Numbered from the stretch's first letter, positions 12,011 through 26,277 are shown. The stretch is DNA of 64,000 bases from Apteryx mantelli (GCF_036417845.1 NC_089981.1:75929268-75993267); one strand, 5' to 3'. The notes: generated from the letters alone by a model not told the origin. Numbers and translations are program-made.

Positions 12011-13439
12011 ATTGCAGGCAGAGCTGTCCAGAGCCTCCGGGCTGAGAACCATGTGACTGAATATGATCTGGGGGAAGCAGATGCCTTTGCAGCACCTGCA
12101 GCAAGTTCCCCACCCAGAGGTAACTGAGCTGATTAGCTTGCTGCAAAAGTGCTCTGAATCAATGCAATACACGTGTGAAAGACTTAACACCAAAGGAAAA
12201 AGTTCACACAAGCATTGCTCCATAAGGTAGCCTTGACAAGTTGGAATCAGAGCCATTCTCTGCTTCCTCACCTGGTCTGACGAAAAGACAGCATGGGGCT
12301 TTTTTATGCTGCTGGTTTCTCCAGCAGGACCAGGGCGTTCCTGGGCCTGAGCAGGCAGCAGGGGAGATGCTAGTCCCTTGCCATGGTGTGAATGTGTCAT
12401 GGGGTGCAAAGGCACCTCTGGCCTCCCTCCCATGCTCAGGGAGGGGAATAGTGTTTTACCAAGTGCGCTCAAGCTGGGAGTCAAATATTTCTCTGGCCTC
12501 CATAATTTTTATGCAAAACGATTCTACCAAAATCATCCAGCCCAGGAAGTGATTTCATGAGGAAACAACCAAAGACAATAAACTGAACTAGGTAAAATCC
12601 CAGATCAACAGCACACTATTAACCACAGAATTTACCCCAGCTTACTGAAGGCATTATAATATTTTTTGTGATTGCAATTAAAAGTTTATTTTACTCTGAT
12701 TGCAAAGATAACCTTCCAAGAGTACTGACCAAAATCCAGATCAGTCTCATCTACTTGAATGTGCATAAGTCCTGAAACAACAAATACCTCTGAGAAGTAT
12801 ATACTATCCCATTCCTTTCAATGAATCATCATTGCTAATGATGGCAAGGAATGATGTGAATGATGAACATGCACTGCTTGAGTGTTCAGCTCATGTTTTC
12901 CTTTGCTGCTGCTGGGCATCATGGCAGACCCTTGTGGTAACTTTCCCAGGGTGGTGGCGGCCTTGTTAGGAGATCTCATGACTCTCAAACATTTTAGACC
13001 ATGTGAGATCATGCATGTGGGATAGTGAAAGAGGAGATTCTTCCCTATCTGTTAGTTCTGCTTCTTGAAATTTCAAAATCCAAATCACTGTCTACATCAC
13101 CTACATTGCCCAAATCCCCTCTTCCCCATCTAAAGTGACCAATTGCCCACAGCACCTCCATGCTCATTAGTGCAAGCATTAATAATATAGCTTAAGAAGA
13201 AGCAGAGAGTATTTAAAAAGTAAAATACAAAATTTCTACAATGGCAAGCAAGGAATCAAGTGGGATAAACTGTTCCTTTGAGGTATGTACCACAGTGAAG
13301 GGTGAGGCCAGGTCACACTTTCTTCCCAAGAAACACTGGTAGGCATTGCACCTTCTTACACAGGCAACCTGCTATACTCAATATTGCCCATCCGTCCTGT
13401 GTCTTGCTCTTGCAGAAAAAGCCATATCACCATTTGCCC

Positions 13440-13620
13440 TTCACCATTTCCACGGGGAGCAGAGAGAGACAGACGCTCAGTATTGCTCTGAGGGGTGAGT
13501 CGGTAACTGCCTCGGGGTGCAACAGAGATAGGGGAGGTAACCCTCACGGGAGGGTCGACAGCCCGATCTGACGCGCACCCCTTCCCCTGCCCCCTCCATG
13601 CTCTTGGCTGCGCCCGTCAG
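13440..13620. promoter_or_regulatory. CpG-bearing patch with a strong plus-strand donor
   Basis: Roughly a dozen CpG dinucleotides in 180 bp, with a plus-strand splice donor GGG|GTGAGT (GT at 13495-13496). This could be a non-coding first exon or a regulatory element. No open reading frame worth reporting accompanies it. Confidence 0.25.
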
Positions 13621-14079
13621 CTTCTGTTTTCTTCTTTTGTGCTAGCCACCTCCAAGCAGGCAGTAGGATAGGTCAACCCACTTTCTTAGACTAGAAGCCT
13701 TTACTTGTACCATTTTATTTCTGCACTAGCACTAGCTGTTGCTGCCTTTAGGAGTTATTATCTTCCCTGCACAGGAAAAATACAGTGGAAGGAAGTAGCT
13801 CACCTCCCACACAGGCTTAGAAAAGAGGAATCTTCCAGTCCAGCAGAGAAAATGCGAACCCCTCTGTGTCCAATGGCCATGCCAACTCAAGAAAACAAGA
13901 CTTGTAATGCTATCACAGAATTCATTGCTTCAACAGCCATTAAATGCTATTTCAAATAAATAAAACTGAAAAATAGCCCTAGATTGGCTCATGACTTCAA
14001 TATATATAAAGAATTTATGCCTGCCAGCCCAAAGTTTGTGTTAAGAGAAGTTTCCAAGTGCCCTGGGATTAGGTATGTA

Positions 14080-14420
14080 AATAGCGAATTAGCAAAATGT
14101 CTGGATGACACAGAATTTTTTAGGTTACTCAAGACTATGGGGAACTGCGATGTGTTCCAGAAAGACTTGACCAGACAACATGATGGAAGATGAAATTCAG
14201 CACAGACACGTGGAAGCAAATGCACACTGCAGGAAATAATTTAAGCTTTCATACACACTGAGGGACTGTGAATTAGTGATGAGAGGCATTATGGTGGACA
14301 CGCAGTGCCTTCAGTGAAGCTGGCTGCTCAAAGCGTAGTCCTGATCAGAACAGGAATGAGGGAAAATACAGCTAGCTAAAGGAGAGTGGGCTGATATTCA
14401 TACTGGAAAAAACCTGGGTC
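14080..14420 (+). mobile_element. Old CR1 ORF2-end fragment, plus orientation
   Basis: CTGGATGACACAGAATTTTT, then ACTCAAGACTATGGGGAACT, CCAGAAAGACTTGACCAGAC, CATTATGGTGGACACGCAGT and a diverged stretch before AGAACAGGAATGAGGG, follow the reverse-transcriptase 3' region of CR1 elements. It is decayed with several breaks and no intact coding capacity. Confidence 0.6.
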
Positions 14421-15929
14421 AAACTGGAACATAATTTAAAGTTACCTAAGAATGAGGCAGCTCTGGAATCAATTTTCTCTTTGCCTCAGTCAGGTCTTCC
14501 AGGGGCTCACATTTTATGTATCAGGAAGGTCAGAGCTAGTTGATAAGCCTTATAAAAGATTTGGACCTTACTGAATTCTTACTGAATATCATCATCCATA
14601 AAGTCCTTGAAAAGTGATAGATAACCTGGCAAAGACTCAAATTTGGCAATTAAGTTCCTATGAACTGGAATTAGAAAAGGTGTCCCACTTACCTGAATAG
14701 ATTGCATAAATGGTAATTAGAGATCATTTCAACAAGACAGGCTGCCTTAGTTTTGCTGTGAATGAGGTAAATGCTTCTTTGCCATAAAACACTATTTCAG
14801 AATCACCTAAAGCAAATAATCCCTCATACAGTGTGGAGTAGGAAATAAGAAACTTTTTTTTTTTCACTTTAAGACAAGGGGCGTAAGACAATGGCTGGGA
14901 ATGAAAGTGCTGTAAATTAATTTGTATTATAATTTCTGCAATGCCTCTGTATATAAATGGAAGTTATGTACATAATTTATGGAGGATGGTATACGTGAAC
15001 TGGAGTCTCAAACCCCCTCAAACACACTCAGTCCTGCATGATGTGCAGAACACTAACACTCTTGGACAGCATGCAGATTGCAATAGTAAAAAAAATCGCC
15101 CTAATACTGTGCATTACAATAATAAATGCAGGAATTAAAGGTTTTTACCTCTCTCTAAATAAATTATGCATATACAGTTTTAAATTAACCAAATTAAATG
15201 ATTAAAGACACTCCATTCCTTCATAAACTTGTCTCAGGAGTGAGGAATGCAGCGTACAAGCAGAGGCCCCTGGTACCTCTGAGCCTTGCTGTTTCATTTG
15301 AAGCAATCTTAAATGTTCTTCCCTTTCCTCCCAACTCTGCAAGGATAGAAGACATTTTATTTTCCCTTTAACTTACTATTTTAAGATAAACACAAGTGAT
15401 GAGACTAGAAGCACCAATTTTGTTCGTGACCCCAGTGTGGGGCATCACTGGAGCTGGAAGAACAGTGCCTGGCTCCTCAGAGGTAACTCTCACCATCATC
15501 CTTTGCTTCCACTATTTCTGCCTCTAGATTTAAGCAAAAGAGTCAAATAGGGGTAAGTCTTCTGGACTGGGCTGGAGTTGTAATTGGATGACACTCCTGA
15601 AATGCAGGTCCCTAGTGTCTTCTCTATACAGAGCACCATCATGACATTTTGTCAGTGTTGACAAGATTTGTGGTAGTACATTTGACCATAATTCATACTC
15701 AGCTGCAAACATTGTTGCCCATTTTAATGTGGGAGGGATTTTAGACCATAGTTTAACAGACTAAGCGCTTCAGTCTTAAGGAGAAGAAACTGCACAGATT
15801 TGAGAGTGTTCCCTTCCTAAAGCTACCTGTACTGTCCTACCACCATATTACAAAATAAAGCTCGACTCCACTACATCCTAGATACCTACCTAACTCTGTT
15901 CTTACAGGGAATCTCTGGACAGTATCTAT

Positions 15930-16085
15930 CAATCTCAAAGCACTTAGCTTAAAATACTGGTCTTTTTATAGGTGGAGAGACACAGACACAGAAAAATAGA
16001 AGGCCTTTCTCAAGATCACGGGATAGGGTGGGGGAAGAGCTCAGAAGGGACCACTGGATGCTTGACTGTCAAGTCTACATGCTAG
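15930..16085 (-). mobile_element. MIR-like fragment, minus orientation
   Basis: CAAAGCACTTAGC, then TATAGGTGGAGAGACACAG, CCTTTCTCAAGATCACGGGA and GAAGAGCTCAGAAGGGACC follow a reversed MIR, more diverged than the copy at 4.3 kb. Other CORE-SINEs would look alike. Confidence 0.4.
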
Positions 16086-18988
16086 TCCTGGCCACAGCAC
16101 CTCCACGAACTGCAGTAATTTCCTCAGCTGAGCCACTGCAAGATGTCATTTAAACTTTGCTGAACAACCCAGAGTAACTTGTTTCCTAGACAACTCAAGC
16201 ATTACAGATGTTAAAACTTCCCAAGGCTGTATCAGAAGGGTCTACTGAAATCTGCATATTTAGAAAAAACAGGAATGTCCACATAACATAGCTTTCAAAT
16301 GGATTTTACATGACTCAACCAGGGAAGATTACACAAGCTTGTCACTCTGTATAGGAACCTATATTTCAGAGCATCTTTCTCCACACAAATCAGCTCAAAT
16401 GCTGATGTTTTAGGCTGTGTGAAAGCAGAAAGAATAGTAGCTTTAATTGAAGGCAGCGCAGGGACGTCACAGTTCAAAGAACTTGCTAATATTTCTTCTT
16501 TAATTGCACTGTAACTACCATGTGCTGATGCAGGCTTTCATTCATTGCATTTTGACTGTGTTTTCGCTGTTTGCTACAAAAACAGCCTCCTCCTTAACCT
16601 TTGAAGAGTAGTATGCCCTCAACTTAATGGTTGTATGTAAGATAGCAATATCTCTTGAACCATTCTTGGAGCTTTGAAAAAGAAACCCATTTTTAACAAT
16701 AGAAGAAATTGTAAATAGGGGTTCAGGAAGCAACTTCTAGTATGGGCAGTGGGGTCAAGAAACATAACTGTTTTTAAACCGTAACTTAAACTGTAACTTT
16801 ATGAATGAGGTTATAGATAAGTGTTATAACCACTACCCTCAGGGAACCAGACTCCCTAGCAAAGAGGTTTCTGCCTGTCCTCTGTACAGTGAGCATTCCA
16901 CCTGTCTTGGAATTGGAATAGCTTTTCCAAGATAATTAAATACTGAGACTTCTATGTCACAGACACAAAGTAGTTATAAAGGACAGGAATCAAAATGAGA
17001 ATAATTATTTTAAGCTTTAAAAAAAAGAATTGATATGTCTGGCTTAAGCTTTGGGTAAAATTTGGAAGCAATTTTCATGTCAGAGTGCTAACTGAGCTTT
17101 CCTTATAAGTGGACCAATAACAAATGGCCTAACCCTAAACAAATGAGGTTCAAATTTCTTCCTAGATATTTTAAATACTATAAAAATCTGTTATTGAGAT
17201 CTTCTTTTGCAAGGTTCTGAGTACAGATACAGCCTCATGGTTAAACTGAAGACTATTAGTTCATTTTGTTCATAGCATGAACCAGGGGTATTGGACATTA
17301 ATGGAGAATATACCAGGAAAACAGTAGTGATCTTTTGTTTAGAAATCTTCTTTTCTGCATTCTTACACTTCTCAATAACTAACTTGTCATTAGAATTTGA
17401 AACAGCGGAATGTAATATTCACACAAAATAATGACAGACTATTAGTCTATAAGCTCTTTGTAATTTGTTTCTTGTGTGATGGGGCATAAATCTGCTTATG
17501 GCCTCCAGCATCATTACAGCACAATTAACTAACATCACATTTCCTGGATGTTTGCAAAACTAACTAGTACATATTCTCAACAGCACAAGGAGCTGTTACA
17601 AGCTGACATCTATGTGTGCGCACCGAAATGTGAGTCACACGGCTGTAAAAACAGGAAATACACACTTTACATTTTTAAATTGACTAAGTTATTGGTGTTG
17701 TGTTTGGATTCTGTGTGGGATATGTGTGAAGGACAAAGACTAAAGCATCTGTGACAGCAGGATACAATTGAGTGGCTGGAAGAATATTCAAGAGGAGCTG
17801 AGAGAAAATTTGCCTGAACAGCAGAGGACATGAGAAGCTTGGCTCAGGATGGAGAGGGACACAGGGACCCGCTCCAGCTCTGTGCATGGTTTGGCAGCAT
17901 CAAAGGATTCAGAATCCCCTCTTGCTTGCATGGCTTCAGGTCACTCAGGGCCAGAACAGCCTTTTCTGCAGATGAGCATCAGAGTAGCAAGTCAATTAGA
18001 TACACAGGGGTGGCTCTCTGGAGCTAATGAGGTACTAACTATGTACGAGCTGAGTTTAGTGCTCAGCACCTTCAGTAGGAGGTGGACAGGGCATAATCCC
18101 ACTTTTCCTTTCACTTCTGGTGCTTTATAAAGCCTTAGAAAGCACTGGAAATGGATAGACAACAGAAGGTGAATCCAGGCCAGCTAGTTTCAGCAAACAC
18201 ATACCACTAAAAGATTTGTTTAAAATTCATCTAAATATTCTATGGTGTTTATAGAAATAAGGGAAAACGTAAAGGTTTTCCTCATTCAGCAGAGCTTTCC
18301 CATTCTCTTCCGACTGATCTCTGCCCATTTCCTGTTGCCCTAGGGAGTTGACAGCCCACCGTTCCTGTCCCCAGCCTTCAGCCACAAAAGCGCATGCTTC
18401 TGCAGTGCAACTTCAGTCCTTAATACCAGAAACCATTTTACATAAGCAGCTCTATCTGCCCTTTCAAAAGTTCCCAGTTGCTAAAAGAGGTTCTGACTCA
18501 GTCTCCCTCTGTCACCAAAGGTCTGCCACCCACCAGTCCTTCATCTGAGCATTTATATAACCTGCTCAGATTTTGATACTTGTGAGTCAAATTGAAGGTG
18601 CAATTTGTCTCTGAGAGCCCAATTGCTCTCCTCCATTTTGAAGGCTCACACAGTCCCTGGTAAGAAACCACACAGCTCTGACAGATCTTGCTACCTTCTC
18701 TGCTCTGACATGGCTTGACTGAGGAAAGGTGGTCCTTTTAGACCATTTGTAAATGCCTGCATTAAGGAGCACCGAGTGCAAATGACTGATAATCTTCCTG
18801 ACTGAATAACTGTACAAACTGCTGAGCTAGAATGTATTTAAAAAGAACCATAAACCCTGATGCTGCACAGTCCATGTCCACAATGAAAAGTGAAGGTGCT
18901 TAGGGAGACAAGTTGTGATTCAACCAGTATGGGGGAAAATAGAATTTGGAGCTCAATTTCACAAACTTCTCAAGCAACTCAAGTACTG

Positions 18989-19004
18989 TTTTTTTTTTTT
19001 TTTT
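18989..19004. repeat. Homopolymer T16
   Basis: A run of sixteen T without a recognisable adjoining retroelement. Confidence 0.9.
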
Positions 19005-19999
19005 ATTATGACTAAATGTGAAAAGTGTGGAGTTTAGCAATCTCTGTTCCAAAAAAATGTACTGGAGAAAATGTCCCTATTTTTATCTACATAAGTAAAA
19101 ATATTCCGGAAGACATTAAATTTGACTAAAGAACTGCTCATCAGAATATGGCACGCAGCACATGAACTTAGGAGTTTCAAAAGAAACACTGGACTCTTGG
19201 AAATAAGAAAATCTATCTGAAAAAGAATTGAAGAGCACACAACAGTTCCAGGCACAGTAAATGAACATAATAATGGCCTAATTGCTAAAATAGGATCATG
19301 AAATCCAAGTATGTTTAAACTCACCTGAATTCAAAGCTCCACGTTTAGAAACCAGAATACAGGCTCTACCTATGGACTGGGGAAACTGTATCATGGACAG
19401 TCACAACTAGAACAGATTTAGGAGCCACAGTGAGCAAGCAACTCAATGGGAGCTGCTATGCAGCTCTAAAACAGAAACGTTTAATGAAGCACTTTGTTAT
19501 TTGACCAGGCAAAAAGACAATTAAGAACATAAATACTGCTATAAACAGCACTGGTGTCACAAGTACCAGAATGCCTTCCGGTGGAGGTATCTCAGAAGAG
19601 TGTTGAAAAAATAGAGGAGCACAGAAGCAGCACCCCAAAATCACTCTCAGACTGGAGGAAACAGTGGGAGGCTGTTACAGTGGGAGGCTTCCTCTGCCTA
19701 CCTCATCAAAAAAGGAAGCCTGGGAGGTAAACCTGATTATTCCACACAAGTGGATTATTTCACAAAGAGAAATTTCCAGGGACCAGAGAGCTTTTGAATC
19801 TGGCAAAACAAAGCACAAAAAAATCTACCTTTAGGAGCTGAAGTAACAGGAACATATTTTTAAGAGCGAGAGTGATCAAACATTAAAAAAATCTGCCAAG
19901 AATAGGAATTGCCATCTCTTGCTGTCTTCATATCAACACTAGATGTCTTTGTTTTAGTCAAATGCACATTATGAATGTGTACCAGGTAACTGGATGGAA

Positions 20000-20077
20000 T
20001 TTAATGGACTGCAATGCAGAGGAGGTTAGGGTCAGTGATCTACTGGTCCCTTCCAGCCTCAAGCTATAAATCTAGAG
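20000..20077 (+). mobile_element. CR1 3' end fragment, plus orientation
   Basis: CAGAGGAGGTTAGGGTCAGTG followed by GGTCCCTTCCAGCCTCAAGC and TATAAATCTA resembles the last about 80 bp of CR1 elements, where a short tail repeat closes the element. Older CR1 sequence may extend to the left but cannot be recognised with confidence. Confidence 0.65.
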
Positions 20078-22038
20078 TTGGATTGGTTACCCCTAACACA
20101 TTCTGGAAAGGATATAATAGCTTCTGCTTGTGCTTCAGGGCTTTCATCAACCTCTTCTAAGGACAAGAAAAAGGGTCTTCATGGAAGATGGTTTCCTAAA
20201 CCCATAGGTTCCTGAGCTACTTTTCCTACATTTCTAGCAAGCATCAGTTGTGTAGCTCCTGCCTCTTTGTTCTTTGCCTATCTTCTTCAAGGTCTTTTTG
20301 GCTAGATGGACCATGGGGAGGAGCCACAATGGCCTCTTCAGACATGTCCCTAGCTGACAGCAACTCACTGGGTTGTGCCTATAAGACTGCTGATTTCTAC
20401 AACATTTTTCAAAATTCACAGAATTCAGCTTGTTTCTATAGATGTTCCTCTGCAATCCAGTGTTAGCTAAATGAACACTTCGATTACAGCATTTGTGAGA
20501 GATGATTTACATTTTTTCATTAAAAATGTCACTGGAAGTCCAGTCTTCTCCTGCTGCAACAGTTGAAGCCACTGCCAACAGCATACAAGGCTGATATTAA
20601 TTAAAGCAGAAGGTGACAGCACTTGGAAAATGAACGCTTTTCTCTGCTCAGATAAATGACCTTTAACGAGTGCTTGTTCTTTAGTTAGACTGGGTCATTA
20701 CTAGAGATTACTGAGCATTTTCAATAAAACTGGAATCTCTGACTCATCTCCAGTTTTAAATTGTAACACTGGAAAGTGATGGAGACTCTTCTGTGTGCTA
20801 CACAATGTTGTTTACCACTGTCATGAGCCTGCCCCACCACAACAGACAGCTAATAATCCCTGAGTGTCATTTTCCACTGAGCAGCAGGAGAAGGGAGGTG
20901 GTGAGCTTCATTTTCTCCCTCACAGGTAAAGCCTTTCCTTCGCTCTGCAGAATTAGCTTTGAAAAGTGTGTGAACCACCACCTCACATAGTTCCTCTTAT
21001 TGTCAACACACAGATTACAAAAAAATAGAAGAAAACTAAGTTTTCAGTCCATGTTCTCCCTCTTTGTCACAGGTTGCAGTCATGTCCAACATACAGGGAG
21101 AGTAAACTTTAAATAGCTGCACTGCTGTACCTAATACTTGGATAGTACTTTCTCTTCACCATAGCTTCGCTCCTGGGTAGTGAAACTGCAGTTGGTTGTG
21201 ACTGGAGCTCTAACTCCCAAGGCTTTGATGTGATCCTTCATATTGGTTTCTTTTAGGGTACTGTATGCTGTACAACACTGGAGTTTCAGAGTGCTCTACT
21301 GGAAGAAATTCATTCAGAGAGCATCACTATGTGTACATCTCCATTGCATAGAAGACCTCATGGAACTGAGGACAAAGATCAGCTGCAAGCATGACACATA
21401 CCATACAGAAGCATGGGCAATTACTCTGTTTCAGTACTTACGGACAAGGTGGGGGAGGAAAACAAAAATCTCCCACCCAACCTCTTTGTTCAGAGAGGAG
21501 GGCTTCCCACCACCCTCCACAGCTAGCTGATTCAGTCAAACTCTACAACTTGCTCCTTTTTGCGTGAGACATTAAATGATGGTTCTGGGCACACACTGTG
21601 CTGAGAAACTATGCTACAGTTTAAGACAGTTGGAATACAGGGCCTGCTTAGGAAGCAATTTGAAATTATTGCGAGCAGCACTTCACATTTCCACAGCAGA
21701 AGCCTTTATAGGCTGGAATCCTCAAACCTTGATCACTTCCAATTCAACCACTTATAAAAAATGTGCACTGCTGGAATATTTTAAATGACTGTGTGCAATG
21801 TGTACTGACTGAACATTAGGGGCTTCAATTAAATAACAGTTCAGAACATAATGAACTGAAAAATTTCACACTCTCTAAAATGAGATAAGCACGAAGTGAA
21901 GGAGAGAGAATTAAGAAAAAGTGCACTGAACATGGTACAAGCCACTGGCTGTTGAGATTCAGCCAGAAACTCAACAGAACAGCTTGTGAGCTAGGTTTTT
22001 TCCAGACACCTCAAAGGGCACAGGAAAGGTACTGGTCC

Positions 22039-22060
22039 TTTTATTTTATTTTATTTTTTA
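22039..22060. repeat. TTTTA microsatellite
   Basis: About three to four TTTTA units followed by a T run. Confidence 0.85.
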
Positions 22061-24193
22061 AGAAAGTATGATGATACCTACCCCACGAGCTTGGCTTGGT
22101 CATCTCTAAAGTTAGGAACTTCTGGATGCACATTCAGACTCAGTTCCTCTCTGCTGTGGGCTGAGCTGATATTCTGGAGCCTGTGTTTAAGATTCTGGCT
22201 TGAGACTGAGCTACCTCCGGGTGGAATTTCCTTTTATAATTCTTAGATTTATTAACAAAAATGATCTTCTCTTATGACTCATCTAAACCACAGGCTGAAG
22301 TGACACAATATCTGAAACTCTGCTTACAGGTATCAAGAATGATGCAACAAAGACTGTTCATTCTGTAATTAGCAGTAATAAGAATTTAATAGACCTTCAT
22401 AAACAATCTCACTCTTTAGCTATTAGTAGCATTCACAGTGCAGCAGATGCTTTCCAGCCTTTTTAAAAGATGCCCCTTGCCCAGAGGAACTTGCCTGTCT
22501 TCTCTCCTTTGAACACATGTACAAGCTGGACATCGTACAGTAGTTACCAAACTTGCTTCCACCCAAGCTCCTAAAGACACCTGACCCCATTTGTCAGGTC
22601 CCTCTCGTTTCTGACTGGTCTCAAACGCCACATATTCCTCTCCCTCCATTCATTTGTCTTTGCTGCCCACTCTGGATGTTTTCTCCACATTTCAGCAAAA
22701 GTAGAAAGAGAGACAGCAAAGGAAATCCTACACTAGAGCATGAGACGCTTACTCCAGAATACTGCACTGTGCTCTGCAAAAGACAAAGCTGCCACCCACG
22801 GGTGCCAGCATATTGCGCTTTGGTAACCAGTGACTTCAGACGATGGCTATTCTCCCTTTGTTCCATGGCTGGCTTGTTAGTTTGGGAGGTAAATCCCTTT
22901 ACGGAGTTCCCATGGTCTCTAAAATAAACTTATTTAGTTTGAAATGGGACAAAATGAGATCTCACTCCAGTAAGTACCATGTTTATCCCTTTACCAGAAA
23001 GGGCACAGGTGTCTTTAGAGATCTTGCAAATAGGAAAGATGTTTCAAAAAAAATTAAACTAAAGAAACAAACAGTAAAATTGACACGCTTCACATTCTTT
23101 GTCTTACTAGACTTAACATTTCTGGGTGTTTGAGGTTACAATTACAGCTGATTCACTACTGTTGCTCTACCTGTAGTACTTCATCCCCAGCCTTTATGAC
23201 CACTTCAGTGGCACCTGCTCTAAGCATGTTCTCCTCCTTCTTATCAGTAACAGGCCAGGTCCTATAGCCAAGTTCCCAGCAGCTGCACTCTCTAAGAGAC
23301 TGTGAAGACTGAAGATGATGGACAGAGGTATCTAGTGAGGTTGCTATAGTATTTCTCTCTTTTGACTTGTAAGTAGATCAAAAAGGTCAGAAAGGTGAAA
23401 ACATGTGGACCTTATTTAATGGTTATTTCAAGTGGTAGATAATTGCTCAATTTGCCAATAAGCTTTCATGGATGCTTACTACACTTAGAGGATATCAAGT
23501 CAGATGGTAGTCACGAGCCTGCATGTATTCCAGTTTACCTGATATAAACCTAATAAGAAAAAAATTAAGCAGACTATAAAAGTCATTTATAAGCATATGT
23601 GGTAAGCTTAATGATTTAGGAGTTTTATAAAAGTTTTAAGTGTGCTCTGATCTTCAAAAAAAAAAAAGTTGCCAAATAAAATAAAATAGAAGGGAAACTT
23701 ATGCACACTTCCTCAAGTTCCATATTGCCAAACTGATGAGTCTGTTCTCAAAGACTCAGTCTGACTGGTATTATGAGGAATGTAGGAAATCCAGCTCAGA
23801 CCACTGAACTTCCATTCTGCCATGCATAGAAAAAGCATCAAAAGCAATGCAAAAAATCTTTCTTCTTAGGCAACTGTGTAATTACCTGCCCATGGGATAA
23901 GTTTCTACCTTCCCCCCTCAATTTGAATCTATTTGTAATCTTAGGGCTGAGGGCTAATTATCTTCTTAACTTTGTCCATTTCCTCTAACAAAAATCTGAA
24001 GCATTACAATCAATGTTTTGCTTTTTCAGGCTTCTACTGAGTGGCAAGTTTCTTGTTTTGTTTGCTATAGAAGAGTTTAGGTGGTCAACTGTGCTTTATT
24101 TAGTCAGTTTAAGATTCCTTGCCTTTCAGGTTATATAGGACACCCCCTTGTCCTTCTATTTAGAGAGAAGGGAATGGAACTAGGGCTGGATCC

Positions 24194-24210
24194 AAAAAAA
24201 AAAAAAAAAA
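24194..24210. repeat. Homopolymer A17
   Basis: A run of seventeen A. No mobile element is recognised directly upstream. Confidence 0.9.
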
Positions 24211-24884
24211 CCCTTTCCCATCCAGATCCAAATTTGTTCTTCATATTGAGGCAAAATTCATTTTTAACCATTTGCACCAAAGGACAAAAAGCTATTAAGA
24301 ATTCCAATCACTTGGAATCTTTTGCTTCAACATTTCAGAAAAAAAAGGGATTGAATTTTATTCTAATCTTATTAGCTTACAGTTCTAAATAAAAGGTCAT
24401 TTCAAACCCAAATCAGAGGTTTTTAATTTAAGTAAATAGCTTCTGTGAAAGGTGAAGCATGGTTTTCTTCTGGCTGTCCCATGGTTGACAATGAACTGCG
24501 ATCAAGGCTGTCTCCACATGGATTTTCTCTTGGCTAATAATGCATGGACTCGCATGACAGTCTGTCACTAAAGCAAGGTGCTTACTTGGCTGGCTATTTT
24601 CATGAAATTTGGTGGGGCTCAAATCTCTGAGACATCGATGGTTTTGTCAAACTTGAAGCTGAACAACCAATTCATAAGTTGCACAGAGGGAGAGGCAGAG
24701 AGGAGGGGTAATTAACTGAGTCTTTGTTTCTTTAAGAAATCAGACTAAAAGCATTAGAGACACTTAGACAGATCCAATGTTTTCAGAAGCCCTTTACATA
24801 TGAAAGACATGCTAAAACTCACCCTTTCCTGCAAATACATGCAGTTCAGACTGATACTTTCCTAAGAGACCATTTTGTCACTAA

Positions 24885-25145
24885 CTCAACCCTTGCCCTT
24901 ACCCACAGTACCTTTCATTACTTTGCATATCTTTCTCACAACTGGTCTTAGCTTAAACAGTCTCAGCCTTTAGAGGCTCCCTCATATGTAAGTTCCACCT
25001 TGACTTTGTTATCTATATTTGACTTTTTCTATCTTCTTGGAAATGCAACAATCAGACCACATCATTGCGTATTTTTCAGTGTCTTCCATGCTAACACTTT
25101 ATTTGCATTTGCTACCACAGAACTCAATCAAAGCAGCCACAATTA
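24885..25145 (-). mobile_element. Old CR1/L3-like fragment, minus orientation
   Basis: TTAAACAGTCTCAGCCTTTA, CTCCCTCATATGTAAGTTCC, CTTCTTGGAAATGCAACAAT and CAGACCACATCATTGCGTAT, followed by TGCTAACACTTTATTTGC, match in order a diverged CR1/L3 segment read in reverse. There is no intact frame. Confidence 0.65.
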
Positions 25146-26277
25146 CACCAAGGAGTGCTTACCTGTCCTGGGGTTAAGCTAAACACTGCTGTTAAAGTTA
25201 ATTTCTTCCCCTAGTCCATTGCTCCTCACACTTCCCAGCCCCATGACTGCCCAAGAAGTTTTTCTTTAGGGAAAATCAATGCTTAATGATATTCTGTTCC
25301 TAAATGATGAAAGTAGATGAACTACTTAGTTTAGTAAACGTTTGTTTGAAGCAAGTAACAAGGATATCTTTTTTCTTTCTAGAAACAATCTTCTAGTTTG
25401 CTCATGAAACTATTTCACATGATCCCGAAAACATTTAAAAGAAAAACATCTCTTGTGATCAAAGCCACAGATTCAGGCTCTGCCACCCTAATGTAGCCCC
25501 TTCTTCTTGTCAGAAAACATAACAATGCTTCTTCATCTCAAAAAAGTATAGCAAAAATTCAGCTTTGTGAGAGCTGTGAGACATTTGGAAACCACTGGGA
25601 GAAAACGTGCCATGAAAGTGAATGTCTTTACTGCGTGATGCAAATATATGTTAAGCAATAAAATTCTGGGTTCCTAGATAGACTTGCCTTATTTTGATAT
25701 TCAAGGAAATGAAAAAAGATGTACATACTTCTCATTTAATTCTTCCAAGTTATAAATCCTGCCTATTTTTATATAGTTGCCCAATACGGACAATAAAAAT
25801 AGCTGTCTTAATGAACAGAAAGAAGAGGAAAAGGCCACCTAATTTCTTGTGATGCTAAATCATGAGGTCCATCTCAAGACGGCATAACCATCATTTCTGG
25901 GTTGCAGTTCCACTTGTTGGACCTTATTTCTTTGAGAAAAATGCTGCTGCTTCTTGAAACTCAGCTTAAGATGACTGAAATATCCTGTAAGAGAATATTA
26001 CTACTCCCAAAAGTGAAATCTGAAGAAAAGATTAATATACTTTGCTGAGAGTAAGCTTGATAACTATCATTGTGCTGCGTATTTGCTTCTCTTGGCAGAT
26101 GATATTTGATCATTTCAAATGATTACTTAGCTTTAGCTGAAACTCTTTTGATTCTAGTGGCTATAAATCATCACTCCCACAAGTATTGCTACTAACTAGT
26201 GAGCATTTAGACAGCATTAGTACAGGCTAATAACTCCTCTCAAAGGGAGAAGGGGCAGAGATTACCTCCATCATCCT

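Larger units (their letters stand above)
5933..13979. other. Intergenic block with the GC-rich patches
   Basis: Contains the four GC or CpG patches (7.0, 8.5, 11.2 and 13.5 kb), the GAA microsatellite and otherwise unremarkable sequence. It is the part of the intergenic region most likely to hold regulatory elements or a non-coding transcript. Confidence 0.65.
14421..24884. other. Intergenic, no gene
   Basis: Holds a MIR-like fragment, a CR1 3' end, homopolymers and short direct and inverted repeats (for example 13-bp direct repeats at 19661 and 19677, and an 8-bp-arm hairpin near 21948). No gene is recognised. Confidence 0.7.

Noticed and set aside
11744-12484. Longest open frame, 246 codons on the minus strand
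   Set aside because: It lies in a GC- and purine-rich block where all frames are stop-poor. The Ser/Leu/Pro-rich product follows the purine tract, no domain is recognisable, and the frame overlaps others on both strands.
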